Assembly: GCF_030272615.1 (NCBI RefSeq)
Contig: NC_081409.1
Coordinates: forward strand, 647,000,468 to 647,064,467
From: Cryptomeria japonica
Lineage: Eukaryota > Streptophyta > Pinopsida > Cupressales > Cupressaceae
Reading direction: 5' to 3'
Length of the DNA: 64,000 nt
Part shown: positions 22,385-34,620 of the stretch, one piece after another
How the letters are laid out: each line of letters opens with the position of its first letter
Numbering within the stretch: the first letter of the stretch is position 1
Made by a program: the position numbers and the translations under genes
Notes under the pieces: model-generated
Databases searched by the model: none
What the model was told of the DNA's origin: nothing
The model's input: only the letters and a program-made list of their open reading frames with translations

Positions 22385-25300
22385 ATGTCAGCTTTCGTGT
22401 CGACTCCTATGTTGGTTGAGGTAGTTAAGAAACCACAAACCGAATTCAAGTTGCATCCTATGAAGGCCGAAAAGATCAATATGATCAGTGCCCTATCATC
22501 TATGCCCTCTGGTGTGTGTTACTGGTTGAACATATCTGTTCGTTCATCTATTGCAAGCTTGAAGATCTTGGAGACAAATTCATTCAAGATAAATTCAAAG
22601 GGTTCTCCAAGAATGGTCTATTGAAGACAGAACATATGCATCTGAAGACCAAGGGTTTTTCGTATGATGTTGATAGTCCTAATTAATTCCTTGTCAATTA
22701 GATTAGGTATGTGCTAAGTAGAGTGCATGACTAGTTTCTATGGTTGGAAGCTAAAGCACCAATCAAAATCATAAAGGATGTGATCCAAAGAGTAACAAGG
22801 TTTAGCGAAACAGGCACAACACTAACCCTAAGGACATTATCATCTGGTGTGGCCACTCAGTTAACTCAATCCTGATATGATAAGAGAGCAATGATAGTCA
22901 CTCACATTAAGGACGCAGAGTGAGGTTTGCATTTGCAGTGATCGCTTATAGAGTGTAGCAATCAAGCCACATGAACAATGTGTCGAGTGGTGCTATCCAT
23001 GCAGCTTACTGGCTCATCAAAGAGGATGAAACATATGACATTTGTGAGATGATAAGAAGTCAATTCCAGGTGTACATGGACTGAATTAAGGACAAAAAGC
23101 AATCATTCAAGTATGGTTCAATACTGGTATGTATCTTCTTCTATGTGCAAAATTTCTTTCCTGGTAAGGGCAATGTAGTGTGGTCTACAGATAAACCTAT
23201 CCCAGTTCAGATAGGCAAAATGATTATAAACTTAGGTGATAAGTTTGGAGACACAATGTGGGGTTATTTTAAATAATTCCAAACTAGAATGCATCAAAGA
23301 GAAAGAATCTCGACTGGTATAGTTTAAAATTACAAGGACACCATTTGCTTTCTTGTCAATACTGATTGTTACATTATTCAAGCGGTTGAACCTAGAACTT
23401 TCAAGGTACCCACTATGGGTTATGAGATAGGGGCAGACATTGCCAAAGTATATGAAAACATGTTACTATCTAAACTGGTATATCGAAAAGCTAAGAGATT
23501 TGGAACTTATGAGTAGGAAAGCTCCAAAATTAAGAGGGAACTCAAGAAGCCTATCATTCAAAAGAAAGTTAGGAAAATGAATGACACCTTAGACAACAAA
23601 TATGGAGGTGAAGCATCTGGTGCCACTGCGTCCACTGGTACAAGTGAACAAATGGGGGCTAAATCAAGAAAAGATGAAGAGCAAATAGAAGAAAAGAATA
23701 AAATGTCCAAGACAAGATCCAAGGGTGTTGCATCCAACAAACCAACAACATACATTCAAAAGAAAAAGACTCAGATGCTCCTACATCTTTCCAAGGTAAA
23801 GGTGGATCGGTAGGAGTCACATATGCAAGAAAGAAAAAGAATGAAATGAAAATTGACACAAAGGCTAAGAAGAAGCCTAAGAAAGATGAAAAGGAGGATG
23901 ATAACTCTGACACCCAATTTGATGTGGTAGTTAAAGAAGTTAGAAGAAGTGGTAGGAATGTAGCTCCAATTGTTGATGATTTTGTCCATGGGATCAAATA
24001 ATATGGATGTTTAGCTGGTGTTGGGAGAAAGTATCCCCTCTGCAATGAGGAAGACAAAAGAAAAATTGAAGATGCACTCATCTGGAACTTACATAAATTT
24101 TGCAAAACTCCCAGTGAACTACATGGAATAATTCCATCAGATTTACAAAATCTCATTGAAGGGAGATGGAAAACTACCTTGACAATTAAGAAGGAACAAA
24201 AAATAAAGGCACTCATGGAAGTACAACATGAATTAGATTATAATCAAGTGTCTTTACTAGCCAAAGCATGTGTACAATGTTTCAAAATAAGGAACAAAAT
24301 AGGGAGAGTGTCCATAGGAGATATTCAAGGTGTGAATGATGAGGGTGTTGACAAGTGGAAAACAATTTTGAGCCAACAAAAGGAAGCTAAGGAGGAAATA
24401 AAAAAATAAGTAAAACAAGGACAAGATATAGCTGCTCAAGAAAAGAGCAAAGGAAAAGACAAGGACACCACATAAGAGTTTGATGCATTTATAGTTGAAG
24501 ATATCATAGGTGATGTTGTGTAAGATATTCCTAATCTAACAAAGGATGCAGTGCCACCGATTGAACAAAAATCAACTCTTGAAACTATTAATATTGATGA
24601 TACATCAGCAAAGGGAACCGATCAAACTAAGCATCCCGGAGAAGATGAAGTTATAATTGAGGACATCCCTTATGAGGAAAAACCTCAAAGGCATCTGCTG
24701 ACAATAAATATTCCCATAGCACACCCTACTGGCAATGAACCTCATTTTCCAAAAAAAGGAGCAGATGGAGAAAACCCCAAGATGATAGATTCATCAATAC
24801 CATCTATTGATGAAACATAGGAGAAGGAACAAGAAAAGAAGAACAAAGAGATGAAGGAAACAGAGGAAAAGAAAATAGAAAGAAAGGAAAGAGAAACAAC
24901 TGATATTGGTCAAGGGGAGACCAAGGAACTAGAACAAGAGAAGAAGATAGAAGATTCTTCATCTGGTCAACCTGAAGGTGGTCAGAAAACAATGGTGGAC
25001 ACTCCTCCGATAAGGAGGAAGTTAGTTTTAGAAAAGGAAACTAAGAAAAAGAAAGCAAAACTCCTGACCTCAACTAGCTTTGAGGTAGAATTTGAAGAAG
25101 AAGAAGAAGAAACAAAGGAGGAAGAAGGGGAAGACTCAATAATTGATATCAAGAAGATGACCCCCAAACAGTTAATAAAAGTTTCAGAAAAATTGAGAAT
25201 TCAAGCTAAAAAGGCCAAACTTAAATAAAAGAAAAAGAAGGCAAGAATTCTTAATACTGCAAAGACAACTTTATCTGATCTCATTCCTGATATTTTTGTT

Positions 25301-25932
25301 GATGAGAATGCACCTATCAATGATCAATTGGGCACTCTTGTCAAGCAATCGGTTCAGAGGCAACCAATTTGGAGAAGGTTGCAGCAAGGAATTATGAAAC
25401 CAAAAGAGGTGAGCAATTAATGGAATAAATATCAGTTGATAAATTCACTCTCTCTACCAGTACTGAAGAGGTGAAATCAATCTTAAAGGAAGTTGGCCAA
25501 TTATTGGTCAAATTCTCAAACTTTCCTGAATTCATCAAAGATCTTGCAGATAAAAGAGTAAAGACTCGAAAGGAAATTCAAGATCTACTAGGCTCTTTTG
25601 ATCCTCTTACAAGCTCAGTAGTGACTTTCAGTGGAAAAGTCAAATAGTTGACTCATGAAATCAACAAGCTGAAAGAGGAACCAGACAAACGAGCTCTAAA
25701 CCTGCTAGAGATACAGTGCTATCTTGCCCCCTTCATTGATTTATTACAAGGCAATGTGAAACAAGCAGAAGGCCTCATCAGTTCACCTAACTCCAAGGCA
25801 GTGGATGACATAGAGGATTTTGTCACACAACTGCATGGACAAATTCACATTATGAAACAGGTGAAGCCTACATGAGAATCTTCTTTGGAGGCTGCTAAGG
25901 TCAATTTCAAAGACATTTTTGACTTACTCTAA
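22385..25932 (+). pseudogene. Element C ORF2: divergent relative of the A/B ORF2
   Basis: Starts at ATG 22385 (MSAFVSTPMLVEVV) and ends at TAA 25932, with several stops and at least two frame changes. N-terminal module: VLSRVHD-FLWLEAKAP, then IKDKKQSFKYGSILVCIFF and FGDTMWGYFK, parallel to A/B. Basic/acidic linker about 23520-23950. Central module 24040-24400 with EDKRKIEDALIWNLHKF, IKALMEV and FKIRNKIGR, matching the A/B LDARRL region in layout. A very acidic Glu/Lys block lies at 24840-25230. The C-terminal coil (25440-25932) includes SFDPLTSSVVTFSGKV, parallel to the A/B 'SLT--IDGQI' block. Function unknown. Confidence 0.7.
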
Positions 25933-26230
25933 TGAAATTTTTTGTATACTTTGATTCCTTTATTGTTTGTCATTGTTGCAAAAAGGGGGAGAATGAATGT
26001 ATAGTGGATTGTGCATATGAAGAAGAAGGGCTATAGAGACAATGTATATCGACAGAGTAGTACTAGTAGAGAGGTAGAGTAGTACTGGAAGAGATAGAGG
26101 CAGAGCAGTACTGGAAGAAAAGACAGTACCGATAGAGAAGGTTGAGAACAAGGGGACAATTAGCAGGAATAGAAGATATTCATTATTCCTCTAATCCAGT
26201 TCAATCTAGCTAGATGTTTTCCCACCAATG

Positions 26231-26244
26231 CCAAAGGGGGAGAT
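26231..26244 (+). promoter_or_regulatory. Element C polypurine tract
   Basis: CCAAAGGGGGAGAT immediately before the 3' LTR at 26245. Confidence 0.9.
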
Positions 26245-27429
26245 TGTTAGCATCATGGAGGGTATGATGAAGTTTGAGGTACTTAAGAAGTTGTCATTGA
26301 TGGCAATACCTGTTCTAATGTCATCATAACCGATCAAAAAAGGGTTATAGTTGATTAGTAAGTAATGGGGGATTAAAGACTTCCACCAGTGTGTAGAGAT
26401 CGGTTTACAGGAAGCAACCAATAGTTGAGCTTAGTAAAGCAAGTTCACTGATATAAAGAAAACAACTGGTAACAGATCACAATGGTGAAATATAAAGGAC
26501 AAGTATGTGTAGTCATCACTATATTTGACTTGCTAACATGTAGATTTGACCAATTTAGAAAGATCTAGTTGAAGTCCAAGTGCTTGCTAGAGAACCAGAG
26601 AGATTTGCGGCATGAATAGTTAGTCCCACCAATATAATCAACGAGATTTGAGGAACGAACAGATTCGCGAATAGAATGATTTTTTGAGTTTGAATTTTGG
26701 AGGGAAAGTTTGTGCCAAGATTGAAGACAGCTATATACATGTTTTTCATCTTGATTTTTGTGTGTCAATGGAGTTATTAGTCGATTGAGGTTGAAAATTA
26801 GAGTAAGGTGAAAAACAAGCAAAGTGCAGAAGGGTTCCTCATGAATTAGTGAAGTCATCACCGAGCAGAGATTGAAGCAAATATAAAACGGATCTATTCA
26901 GGATAAAAGTGTCATCATCAGATCAATGATTTGTTGCTCTCTAATAATTGCAGTAGATTAAGTCCCTTAACAAGGTGAACCTTAACCGGTTTTGTTTGTA
27001 AAATCCCCTAGCAGGGTCACTCCATAGAGGAAGTGTAAAATCCTTTTGCAAGGTGAATCCTAACAGATTCCAATGTATTCTTAACAGGATACCAATCATC
27101 TTTAACATGGTGATGTTGTCAGAAGGAACAAGATTGTAAGCTCTTAACAGGGCAATCTTTTTCATTGTAGTAAAAGAGATTGTGGGTTATCCCCACTGTG
27201 GTTTTCTCCCTCTAACTAAGGCTTTCCACCTATAATTGTTGGTGTTATGTGATTTTTATTTGATGCATGCAAATCTATTTCCTTCAATGTTCTTGACTTC
27301 ATGATTAATGCAGTGTTTTAACTTAATTTGAAAATGGTAGTTGTAGACCAATTAGTTTGAAAGTTTGAATTCTATATAAACTATTTGGACTGATTCACCC
27401 CCCCTCTCAGTCACCGGTTAATATCAACA
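26245..27429 (+). repeat. Element C 3' LTR
   Basis: TGTTAGCATCATGG...TATCAACA. Roughly 87% identical by eye to 19292-20468 over the part compared. Keeps the palindromic CTTAACAGGG series (about 26960-27160). Confidence 0.92.
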
Positions 27430-28604
27430 TATCATTAATTTTCCTCCCCCTAAGGCTAACACATTAGTTACTGGATGAGTTTCCAGTTGGTGGTGGAACA
27501 TTCTATTTTGCCGATTGAGTAAGAAGGTTGATTGTCTCTACCGGATGATCTTTAGATTTCCTAACCCATTTCCTTTCGTGCTCCTTTCGAATATCATCAA
27601 TCTTCTATTTTCCTTTTTCATCATTTTCTACCAGATTGTTCCTGCTTCTGAAGAATTTAGCAATGTCCTATTTTGTTGCATGCATAGCAAGTGACATTAC
27701 TTTTCTAAATTGCCTTACTGTATCCTTGATCATTCCTTGACCTACATTGATTAGCTATATGTCCAAACTTTCTACATGCATGACATCTCACATTCACTCT
27801 ACAATATTTTGTCTTATGACCATACTTCTTACAATTTGAACACTGACCAAGAATTGCATTATTATCCTGATTTTCTCTATTTCTACAATTTCTTGCCATA
27901 TGACCAAATTTATTGCAAACATAACATCTATCATTGAATTTATGTGTGTTGGGTTTCCTTATCGGTGGGTTCTGGTTGACAGGTGGATTCTCCTTTTGAC
28001 CAGTTGTGTCAACTCCATTTGTAGTACCAGAGCTTTCTCTTTTCTCAAATCCAAGACCTCTAGAGTCTCCCTTGTGCCTTTGATCATTTAATAGCTCATC
28101 AAGTTTTGTAGAACTCTCCTTGAACTTGTCTCTATATTAATTTGCAGTATCCAGATCTACTCTTAGGACTGTTATCAATCTTTCCAACTCCTACTCATTA
28201 TTGTGGGATTCCACTAGTTTAGTTCTCAACATATCATTCTCATGTGCCAGCCTAATGCATTCCTAAGATTTGTCTTTTAGAGATCTACCAAGATTTTCTT
28301 CATTCTTTTTCTAGTCTTCAATCTCCTTGGACATCCTCATAGTTAGGGTTTGAATTTCATTCTTCATGACATTATTCTCATGACCCATCTTCTGATATTG
28401 TTTTTTAAGGGCATTCTTCTCTTCATCATCCTGATTTTGTAAAAGTTCCTTCCTTCTATCTTGAGTAGATGACAGCCTCTCCTGCAAGATAAGAATGAAT
28501 TCCTTTGCAGAGTTCAACTCATCTTGTAATTTCAAGTTTTTCTTCCTTTCAGCATCATAGTCTTCAAGAGCTACTTCAAGTGGTTTCTCCATACTCATCT
28601 CCAT
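27430..28604 (-). pseudogene. Element A ORF1: coiled-coil gag-like protein with CCHC knuckles
   Basis: Minus-strand frame from ATG at 28604 (MEMSMEKPLEVALEDYD), no frameshift down to about 27700, with five internal stops (four TAG, one TAA). About 200 residues of predicted coiled coil (NLKLQDELNSAKEFILILQ; LAHENDMLRTKLVES). Then three complete CCHC knuckles, CYVCNKFGHMARNC, CSNCKKYGHKTKYC and CHACRKFGHIANQC, and the start of a fourth (CYACNKIGH). The tail reaches the element C insertion at 27430. Close to the B protein throughout, with knuckles better preserved here. Likely binds and packages element RNA; no protease follows. Confidence 0.8.
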
Positions 28605-28654
28605 GGATTCCAAATTCAGGATCTTCCTTAAGCTGTTAGACTTACTCCAGGGGA

Positions 28655-28672
28655 CCAAGATCTGATACCAAT
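28655..28672 (-). promoter_or_regulatory. Element A primer-binding site
   Basis: Minus strand ATTGGTATCAGATCTTGG next to the 5' LTR end at 28673. TGGTATCAGA matches initiator tRNA-Met. Confidence 0.9.
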
Positions 28673-29588
28673 TGTTGGAATCCAAGAACACTAAGAGGGG
28701 GGGTGAATCAGTGTTCTACTGGTAAGATAAATTTTAACCTTATTAACTAAGTGTTTCAGTAACCAGTAACCATAAAATAATATAACAATGAGTAGAAATA
28801 TTGCCACCACAAGAATATACACCATAACACAGATGTTTATACATGGAAAACCTCAAAGAGGAAAAATCAAGGTGGGATTGGTGACCCACAATATCTATCC
28901 ATTAGCCAAATGATTAAATATTACAATAAAGGCCTGCACATGTAGGAAGGCCAACAACGTAGAGCGCATTGCTCATCACAAAAGGAGCCTCACTGACTAC
29001 AAACACCAAATACTGGTTTACAAATAAAATTTTGAACTTAGAGAATGCATCTGCTATGCTGGATGAGTTCTGGTTCAAGCACTATCTGTAATAGTCTCCA
29101 CTATGTCCTCCTTTACTGATAACTTTATCTGCATCCCAAACCTCTAAACCAATAACCAAGACCGACTACATAATATTATATTCACATACAGTCAATCAAT
29201 ATTGTTCACACAATATCACATCATTATGTTCCTTCTCTCTGTATATATTCAAAATAACCTAACCAGACTGACTTAAATACCCTTCCCAAATATAAACATA
29301 AATATCTTATGTCGTCTTATAATGATATTACAATTTATTTATATGTCGACCTAGACAAAAATAAATACAGTAAACTTCATGACCGATGTCGCTGATTCCT
29401 ACTGTGTAGACCTGCCAAATCAATCCACTATGTTGGCCTCATATAGTGGTTCCTAGCTTGTCGATTCCTTGAATGTCAATTCTCGAATCATGGATACCGG
29501 TGAGTACCAGTTAAGTGTCCAACCCAAAATGATATGTGTTCCTATCAAAGACAACACAACTAAATCGAATGAGTGTCAATTGCCAACA
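28673..29588 (-). repeat. Element A 5' LTR
   Basis: Minus strand TGTTGGCAATTGACACTC... (from 29588) to ...TGGATTCCAACA (28673). 916 bp, about 90% identical by eye to 14558-15474. Confidence 0.92.
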
Positions 29589-29593
29589 GAAAA

Positions 29594-29965
29594 CACGATG
29601 GGTATATCACCAAGTGCCGACATAGAATTGGCTCACTTGGATGTTTGACCATGCTTTGAACCAACAATAATGATGACATGGAGAATGTGGCATTTATGGA
29701 ACAATATAAATACTATTGTCAAGGAACTATTGGGGCCCATTTGATAAAATCTAATCACAGTAGAAGCTACATTAAAGGAAGGTGACTACATTTACTGTAG
29801 AATCTATAGAAGATTGAGTGTGAGGCTTGAGAATATAAGATGATCTTCAATAGACAAGATATTATACTATTTTGTGCAGGTGAAGACTACTAAAGTTAGT
29901 AATCAGTACTTAGAGTTCAATCTAAGGAAGGAAGAAGACACAATTAATGATGGTAGAAAATCAAT
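29594..29965. other. Spacer to the right of element A
   Basis: Continues the pre-insertion sequence at 14552. No coding family recognised. Confidence 0.4.
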
Positions 29966-30941
29966 CTGTTAAAAAGATTTTTTTTTGAGACTCCAAAAAA
30001 TCTCTTGTGAATTATCTTTTGGAGGAAAAAATCCTAAGAGGTAAATGGGGTTTTTATTAAGTGGAGTTATTTTGACAAAGAAGTAGTTGACAATGTGGGA
30101 AGTGGTCAGAGTGTAGAGAGAGGCAAAGAAGCTCTATAAAAACAAAGAACACAAAACTATAAAAACTGGGTGCTAAGAAGTAACTACAACTCACATGGAG
30201 AACATAGTGCTGAGCAGGAGAACTTGAGTGTGTTGTTGCAGACAATGGAGAAGTAAGAGAACAAAGTGTAAGAAATACGTTTATTTCACACTGTGCAGAG
30301 CAGAGTACGAGATAAGAAGAGAGAAGAGATTTGAGCAGAATAGAGATCAGAGTTGGTAAAAAGACAAGATAGAGTGCGAAGAGCTATTGCAAAGAGAAGA
30401 AGAGTTAGGGAAAATATAAGATAGAGTGTTGAGAGCGATTGCAGAGATCAGAGAGCAGAAGACAAACCCTGTAAGCAGAAAAGAGAAGATTCAGTTTCAG
30501 GTGTGGTAAACATGACAGTTACAAAACATCATCTATAACGAGGTACTCAACTTGCAGTTGTACTTCTTCATTAATGTAAATCTCTGAGTGGGTGCTTAGA
30601 GTAGGGGTAGGTGCTCCTTTGAGTAGGTGCTCATAAAATCAGGGGTTGACACTCCTTGGGTAGGTGCCCTAAAGTTCAAGGGTTAGTGCTCCTTGGGTTG
30701 GTTCCTTAAACATTGTAAACTATTATTACTGTGAGGCTATATTGGAGTAGTAGACTCCAACAGCTATTCTCACCGAGGTTTTTCCCACATTGGGTTTTCC
30801 TTGTATATTTTGTGTTGTAGTTTGATTTGTGTGTCTCTATGTTCTTAATTAATTTGTAGTTTTAGTCCTTGCACACATAGTTAAAAGTTTTAAAATACAC
30901 TGATTCACCACCCCCCCCTCAGTGTCCATTTGTGTTCTTCA
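29966..30941 (+). repeat. LTR-like sequence with TATA box (plus strand)
   Basis: Has a TATA-like TATAAAAA at 30135-30142. A purine-rich 5' leader follows (30270-30480), then four degenerate repeats of GGGT(A/T)GGTGCTCCTT (30590-30710), a CACCGAGGTTTTTCCCAC block, and an end ACTGATTCACCACCCCCCCC...TTCTTCA. These are features of the other LTRs here. The left boundary is a guess and no target duplication was found. Confidence 0.5.
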
Positions 30942-30991
30942 CGCAATATTATTTCAAGGCCCTTGTTGATGAAGGAATCAAACTACAACCT

Positions 30992-32392
30992 TGTTGGCAT
31001 TTGATTGAAGATTGCATTGATGACCTATTATGTTGTCATTTATGTCAATTGTAACCGGTAATGATGTTGTTATGATGTTGTTTTGCAACCGGTAGTTGAG
31101 AAAGTAAAGGAAACCGGTATTACTTTAGAAGCAATGAGATCAACCGATAACCCTACCTGTTGATGTACCAAACCCTAACTGATGGAGCTTGGTGAATCAG
31201 TTGTATTGATTTATAATCAAATGGTGAATTAGTAATGATTATGCCATGTATGCATGTTGTATGTGATAAGTTTCAAGTGGTTTTTGGCACATAGAGATAA
31301 TAGTTTTATCTTGGGAATGAGTGAGTACATTGCATGAAGTAAAAACCGTGTGATGAGTTACAGGAATAAATGAAGCGATGATCAAGGAGTGGTCGAGGTT
31401 GTCTTGAACAATGTGCTGATGATTGCTATGTAATCCAACGGTCATACTTGAACTGATTTGTTTGTAATCTCTATGAGATCTTAGGTTTGTGATGTGTTAC
31501 CGACCTATTGTTTTTCTTATAAGGTTGATGAGTTGTTTTGTTGTAGTGTTGCTAATTTTGATTAAGTATCAACGTGATTGATTTCCAAACCAGAAGGAGT
31601 ATTTGGAATATCTGTGAAGGCAGATAGGAGCATGAAAATGATTTGATCAAGCAAAGTAGTGCTATTTACTAGATCAGCAAACCCATGTTGTTCTCTAATA
31701 ATTACAATAGTTAAATCCCTTAACCGAGTAAGATTTAACATGCTTAGTGCTTTCTAAATCCTCTAACTAGGTGATCCATTACCTTAGATTTCAAATCCTC
31801 TATCGAGGTTACTCCTAACAGGGTATTTCTTCTAACAAGGTATTATAGTCAATCCCTTAATCGGGTGGTCCCTAATAGAATTTGTTCTTAACAGGACATT
31901 TTGTAAAGCTTTAACAGGCTTGGCTCCTAACAGGGTGAACTTCAGAAGAGTTTAGAATAATTGTGGGCATTCATCCCCACCGTGGTTTTTCCCATTTGGG
32001 TTTCCACGTCAAAAATCATTGTGTCAAGTGGTGAATGCTTTTTGTGGTTATGTTTGATATGGATTTTCTTAACTGTTAAATCTACTTAGATATGTTAAGA
32101 TGGCCAGCAGTAATTTGAAATGTGCTTTTACTATTGTTAGTAAAGTATTTTGATGTTTTGGTTAAATGGTTTGGGAGTTTCAGAGTTGTTATACTGTTAT
32201 TTTGGTATGCCAGTCAACCGGTAAACTGTTAGTGCTATTGCAATTTGTAGCTCAGTGTTTGAACCAGTTAGCTCAGTGATTGACTTGTGAGATTATTTTT
32301 GAGTTTGGTGAAAGTATAGTTAGTTTTCTATCTACCGATTCACCCCCCCTCTCAGTAATTGTCCGGATCTTTATTGATTCATCATATCATCA
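30992..32392 (+). repeat. Solo LTR, 1,401 bp, with target duplication AACCT
   Basis: Starts TGTTGGCATTTGATTG and ends ATCATATCATCA. It is flanked by AACCT at 30987-30991 and 32393-32397. Internal marks are TTGTCATTTATGTCAATT near the head, a series of CTAACAGGG/CTTAATCGGG motifs (31720-31950), CCCCACCGTGGTTTTTCCC, and a CACCCCCCCTCTCAGT tail. No internal region, so formed by recombination between two LTRs. Confidence 0.85.
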
Positions 32393-32397
32393 AACCT

Positions 32398-32823
32398 AAT
32401 TTTGACGTGTCATTATGTACGGTGAATGAGAAACCTAGATTTAATGAATCTAAACATTACCAAAATGAGAAATGATGATATAATAAAGGTTCATAGACCA
32501 TTCTATTAACAAACAAGCTACAAAAGATCTACAAAGACATCAAAATTGGTACCTTCAAATTATCATGTTTTCGATGAACTTAGAACATTGAGACAAGAGT
32601 TTAACAATCTCAAAGACAATAAGACATCATCCCATAAGTTTTATGTTAAGGATATATGTCCTTCTCATTTCAATCCAAGCATTCCATTGCCACATGTTCC
32701 TATTCATTGGGAGATACTGAAACTTGATAAATATAGAGGAAAAGGGGATCCTAAAGATTATTTGAGAGAATCCCCCGAACTATCAAGTCTTTTCAAGAAT
32801 TGGCTGACAAATTTATTTCACTT
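32398..32823 (+). pseudogene. Gypsy gag, part 1 (host element of the 31-46 kb nest)
   Basis: The frame at 32546-32818 reads MVPSNYHVFDELRTLRQEF, then PHVPIHWEILKLDKYRGKGD, then FKNWLTNLFH. The 'P--FE--K-D-Y-G-GDP' pattern is typical of Ty3/gypsy Gag. The frame stops being gag at the solo LTR at 32824 and resumes after it at 34557. Stops upstream show the element is dead. Confidence 0.7.
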
Positions 32824-34556
32824 TGATGTCATGGAAATGGGGACAAGGTAACAACAAAGTTCAATGTTAATAAGTTAGTTTCAACCATAAAACCAAAACA
32901 AAGAGCTGAAAACCATTCCAAACATATCAAAAGAGATTTCAAAAAGCATGAAAGAAGTTTAATAAAACAAAAGAAAGGAGAAGAGCCTCCCTAAGATGCT
33001 TCCATGATGCCTTTTGATGCTTCTCCCTTGTTTCTCTCATTTCCAAGTCCCAAATGAGTGTACTCTCAGCTTTTAGCACTAGCCATGGATACCATATGGA
33101 GATTCAAGATGGTTGGATGTGATAAACAAATGCTATGCAAGTGTAGATAGTGATACTATGAAAAAGCTTTATGCTAATACCAGTATAGCAACAATACTCT
33201 AATGCTTCCTCCTTTTCTAGAGGATAACGGTTCTATTTATAGAAGAAATGGGGAAATGAAGGGTTAAGATTGAGCAATCTTAACAAGGGTTAGGATTGAA
33301 AGATATTCAATCCATGTGAGACTTTCAACCCAATTCCATGTTGACAAGTGTCACCATGAGGAGGCCTGAGAGGGGAGATAAGGAGCATTAAATGCTTGAG
33401 GGGACATGATGGTTGCCCTAGGGGGTTGGGTTAGGGTTAGGTTAATAGATATTTCTTTTATCCAAGGGATAAATGAATGTGCAAGGGTTAAATGGTTACC
33501 TTAGTCAAAGAAATAAATGCTTTGAAGAGACCCATGAGTCAAAAGGATGGTTAAGTTAGAGGAAAGTCTCTAACCAAAGGTAAAAGGTGAGTTAAATGGT
33601 TATGTAAGAGCCTTTAATGGTTTGGAAGACTTTAGAGGTTAACCATTTGAAGACATCAAGCCTTTAATGGTTATTGAAGACTTTGGAGGTTTTTGAGAAG
33701 TGACTTCCTTTTATTTAGGAATGTGACAATGATTAGGATAGGATTAGGCTAATTAGAAGAGTTAGAAGAATCTTAGAAGGGATTTAGTCATGCAAGTGGA
33801 TTTTGTAGGAGAATGCAAGTGGGAAGAATTTTGGGATTTTCAATTAAAATAGAATCATTTATTTCAATTAAATGGTGTAATTTGCATTTAAATAAATATT
33901 TATTTATTTAAATGCGAATGTGAATTTTGGATTTTATTTAAATAAATCTTAATTTATTTACATGAGAAAAAGGAAGATAAAACATTAAATGCTTGAAGAC
34001 TTTGAGGGAAACCATTAAAGGCTTAAGAAGACTCTAGAAGGAAGCCATTGAGTTTGGAGACTTTAAGGGAAACCTTAAAGGCTTGAGAAGACTCTAGAAA
34101 GAAGCCATTAAGTTTGAAGACTTTAAGGGAAACCATTAAAGGTTTCAAGTGGGTGAGGATAAATAAGATTTTAAATAAATAATTTTTTTTTAAAAATAGT
34201 TGTGCAACTTGCATTTGTAGGAAATTGCAAGTGGGTGGAGGATAAAGGTGATTTAAATAAATGTTAATTTATTTAAATGTGAGAAATGGGATTTTGGGGG
34301 ATTTAAATAAATATTAATTTATTTAAATGTGAGAGAAGATTTAATTAAACAAATATGATTTATTTATTTAAATAATGGTCTGAATTTGGTTAAGTGAATT
34401 AAATCAAATAAATTGAATAATTTATTTAGTTAATAGGAGAAGAGGGTTAAGATGAATTAATTAAATATTAATTTAATTAATTATTGATCGATGGTTAAAT
34501 AATCAAATAAATACTAAATATTCATTTAATTAAGTGGACAGATTTATGTGTCTACA
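32824..34556 (-). repeat. Solo gypsy LTR, 1,733 bp, with target duplication CACTT
   Basis: On the minus strand it starts TGTAGACACATAAATCTGTCC (from 34556) and ends ...CATCA at 32824. CACTT lies on both sides (32819-32823 and 34557-34561). Removing it restores a gypsy Gag reading: ...NWLTNLFH then FYAYNCEHEVTMNDLFNT. The left part contains three 60-bp tandem units (33991-34141), and the middle is rich in ATTTATTTAAAT stretches. Confidence 0.85.
33991..34141. repeat. 60-bp tandem repeats inside the solo LTR
   Basis: Half a unit at 33991-34020, then full units at 34021-34080 and 34081-34141, each with GAAGACTCTAGAA and GACTTTAAGGGAAACC. Period 60 bp is a multiple of three, so the minus strand shows a peptide repeat (VFKLNGFFLESS/VSKLNGFLLESS) that is probably meaningless. 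Confidence 0.85.
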
Positions 34557-34620
34557 CACTTTATGCCTATAACTGTGAACATGAAGTGACCATGAATGAC
34601 CTCTTTAATACCTGCAATCA
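34557..34620 (+). pseudogene. Gypsy gag, part 2 (64 bases between two LTRs)
   Basis: Reads FYAYNCEHEVTMNDLFNTCN. This matches the 'Y-CE-EVTM-DL-NT' block of plant gypsy Gag. It joins part 1 across the solo LTR and continues at 35784. Confidence 0.75.

Larger units (their letters stand above)
19292..27429 (+). mobile_element. Element C: complete LTR retrotransposon nested in element A
   Basis: LTRs at 19292-20468 (1,177 bp) and 26245-27429 (1,185 bp) start TGTT(G/A)GCATCATGG and end TATCAACA. Flanks are CATCA (19287-19291) and TATCA (27430-27434), a target duplication with one C/T change. Internal order is PBS, gag-like ORF1 with zinc knuckles, ORF2, polypurine tract. No polymerase domain recognised. 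The LTR family differs from A and B, but ORF2 is related. Removing C rejoins A. LTRs differ at about 13% of sites by eye. Confidence 0.9.
14558..29588 (-). mobile_element. Element A: complete non-autonomous LTR retrotransposon, split by element C
   Basis: The two LTRs (917 and 916 bp) are flanked by the 5-bp target duplication GAAAA at 14553-14557 and 29589-29593. Minus-strand order is LTR (28673-29588), primer-binding site, ORF1 (gag-like), element C insert (19292-27429), leader, ORF2, polypurine tract, LTR (14558-15474). Without C the element is about 6.9 kb, the size of element B, which has the same layout and LTR family. No integrase, RT or RNase H was found, so it must have moved with enzymes from another element. 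LTRs differ at about 10% of sites by eye. Confidence 0.9.
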
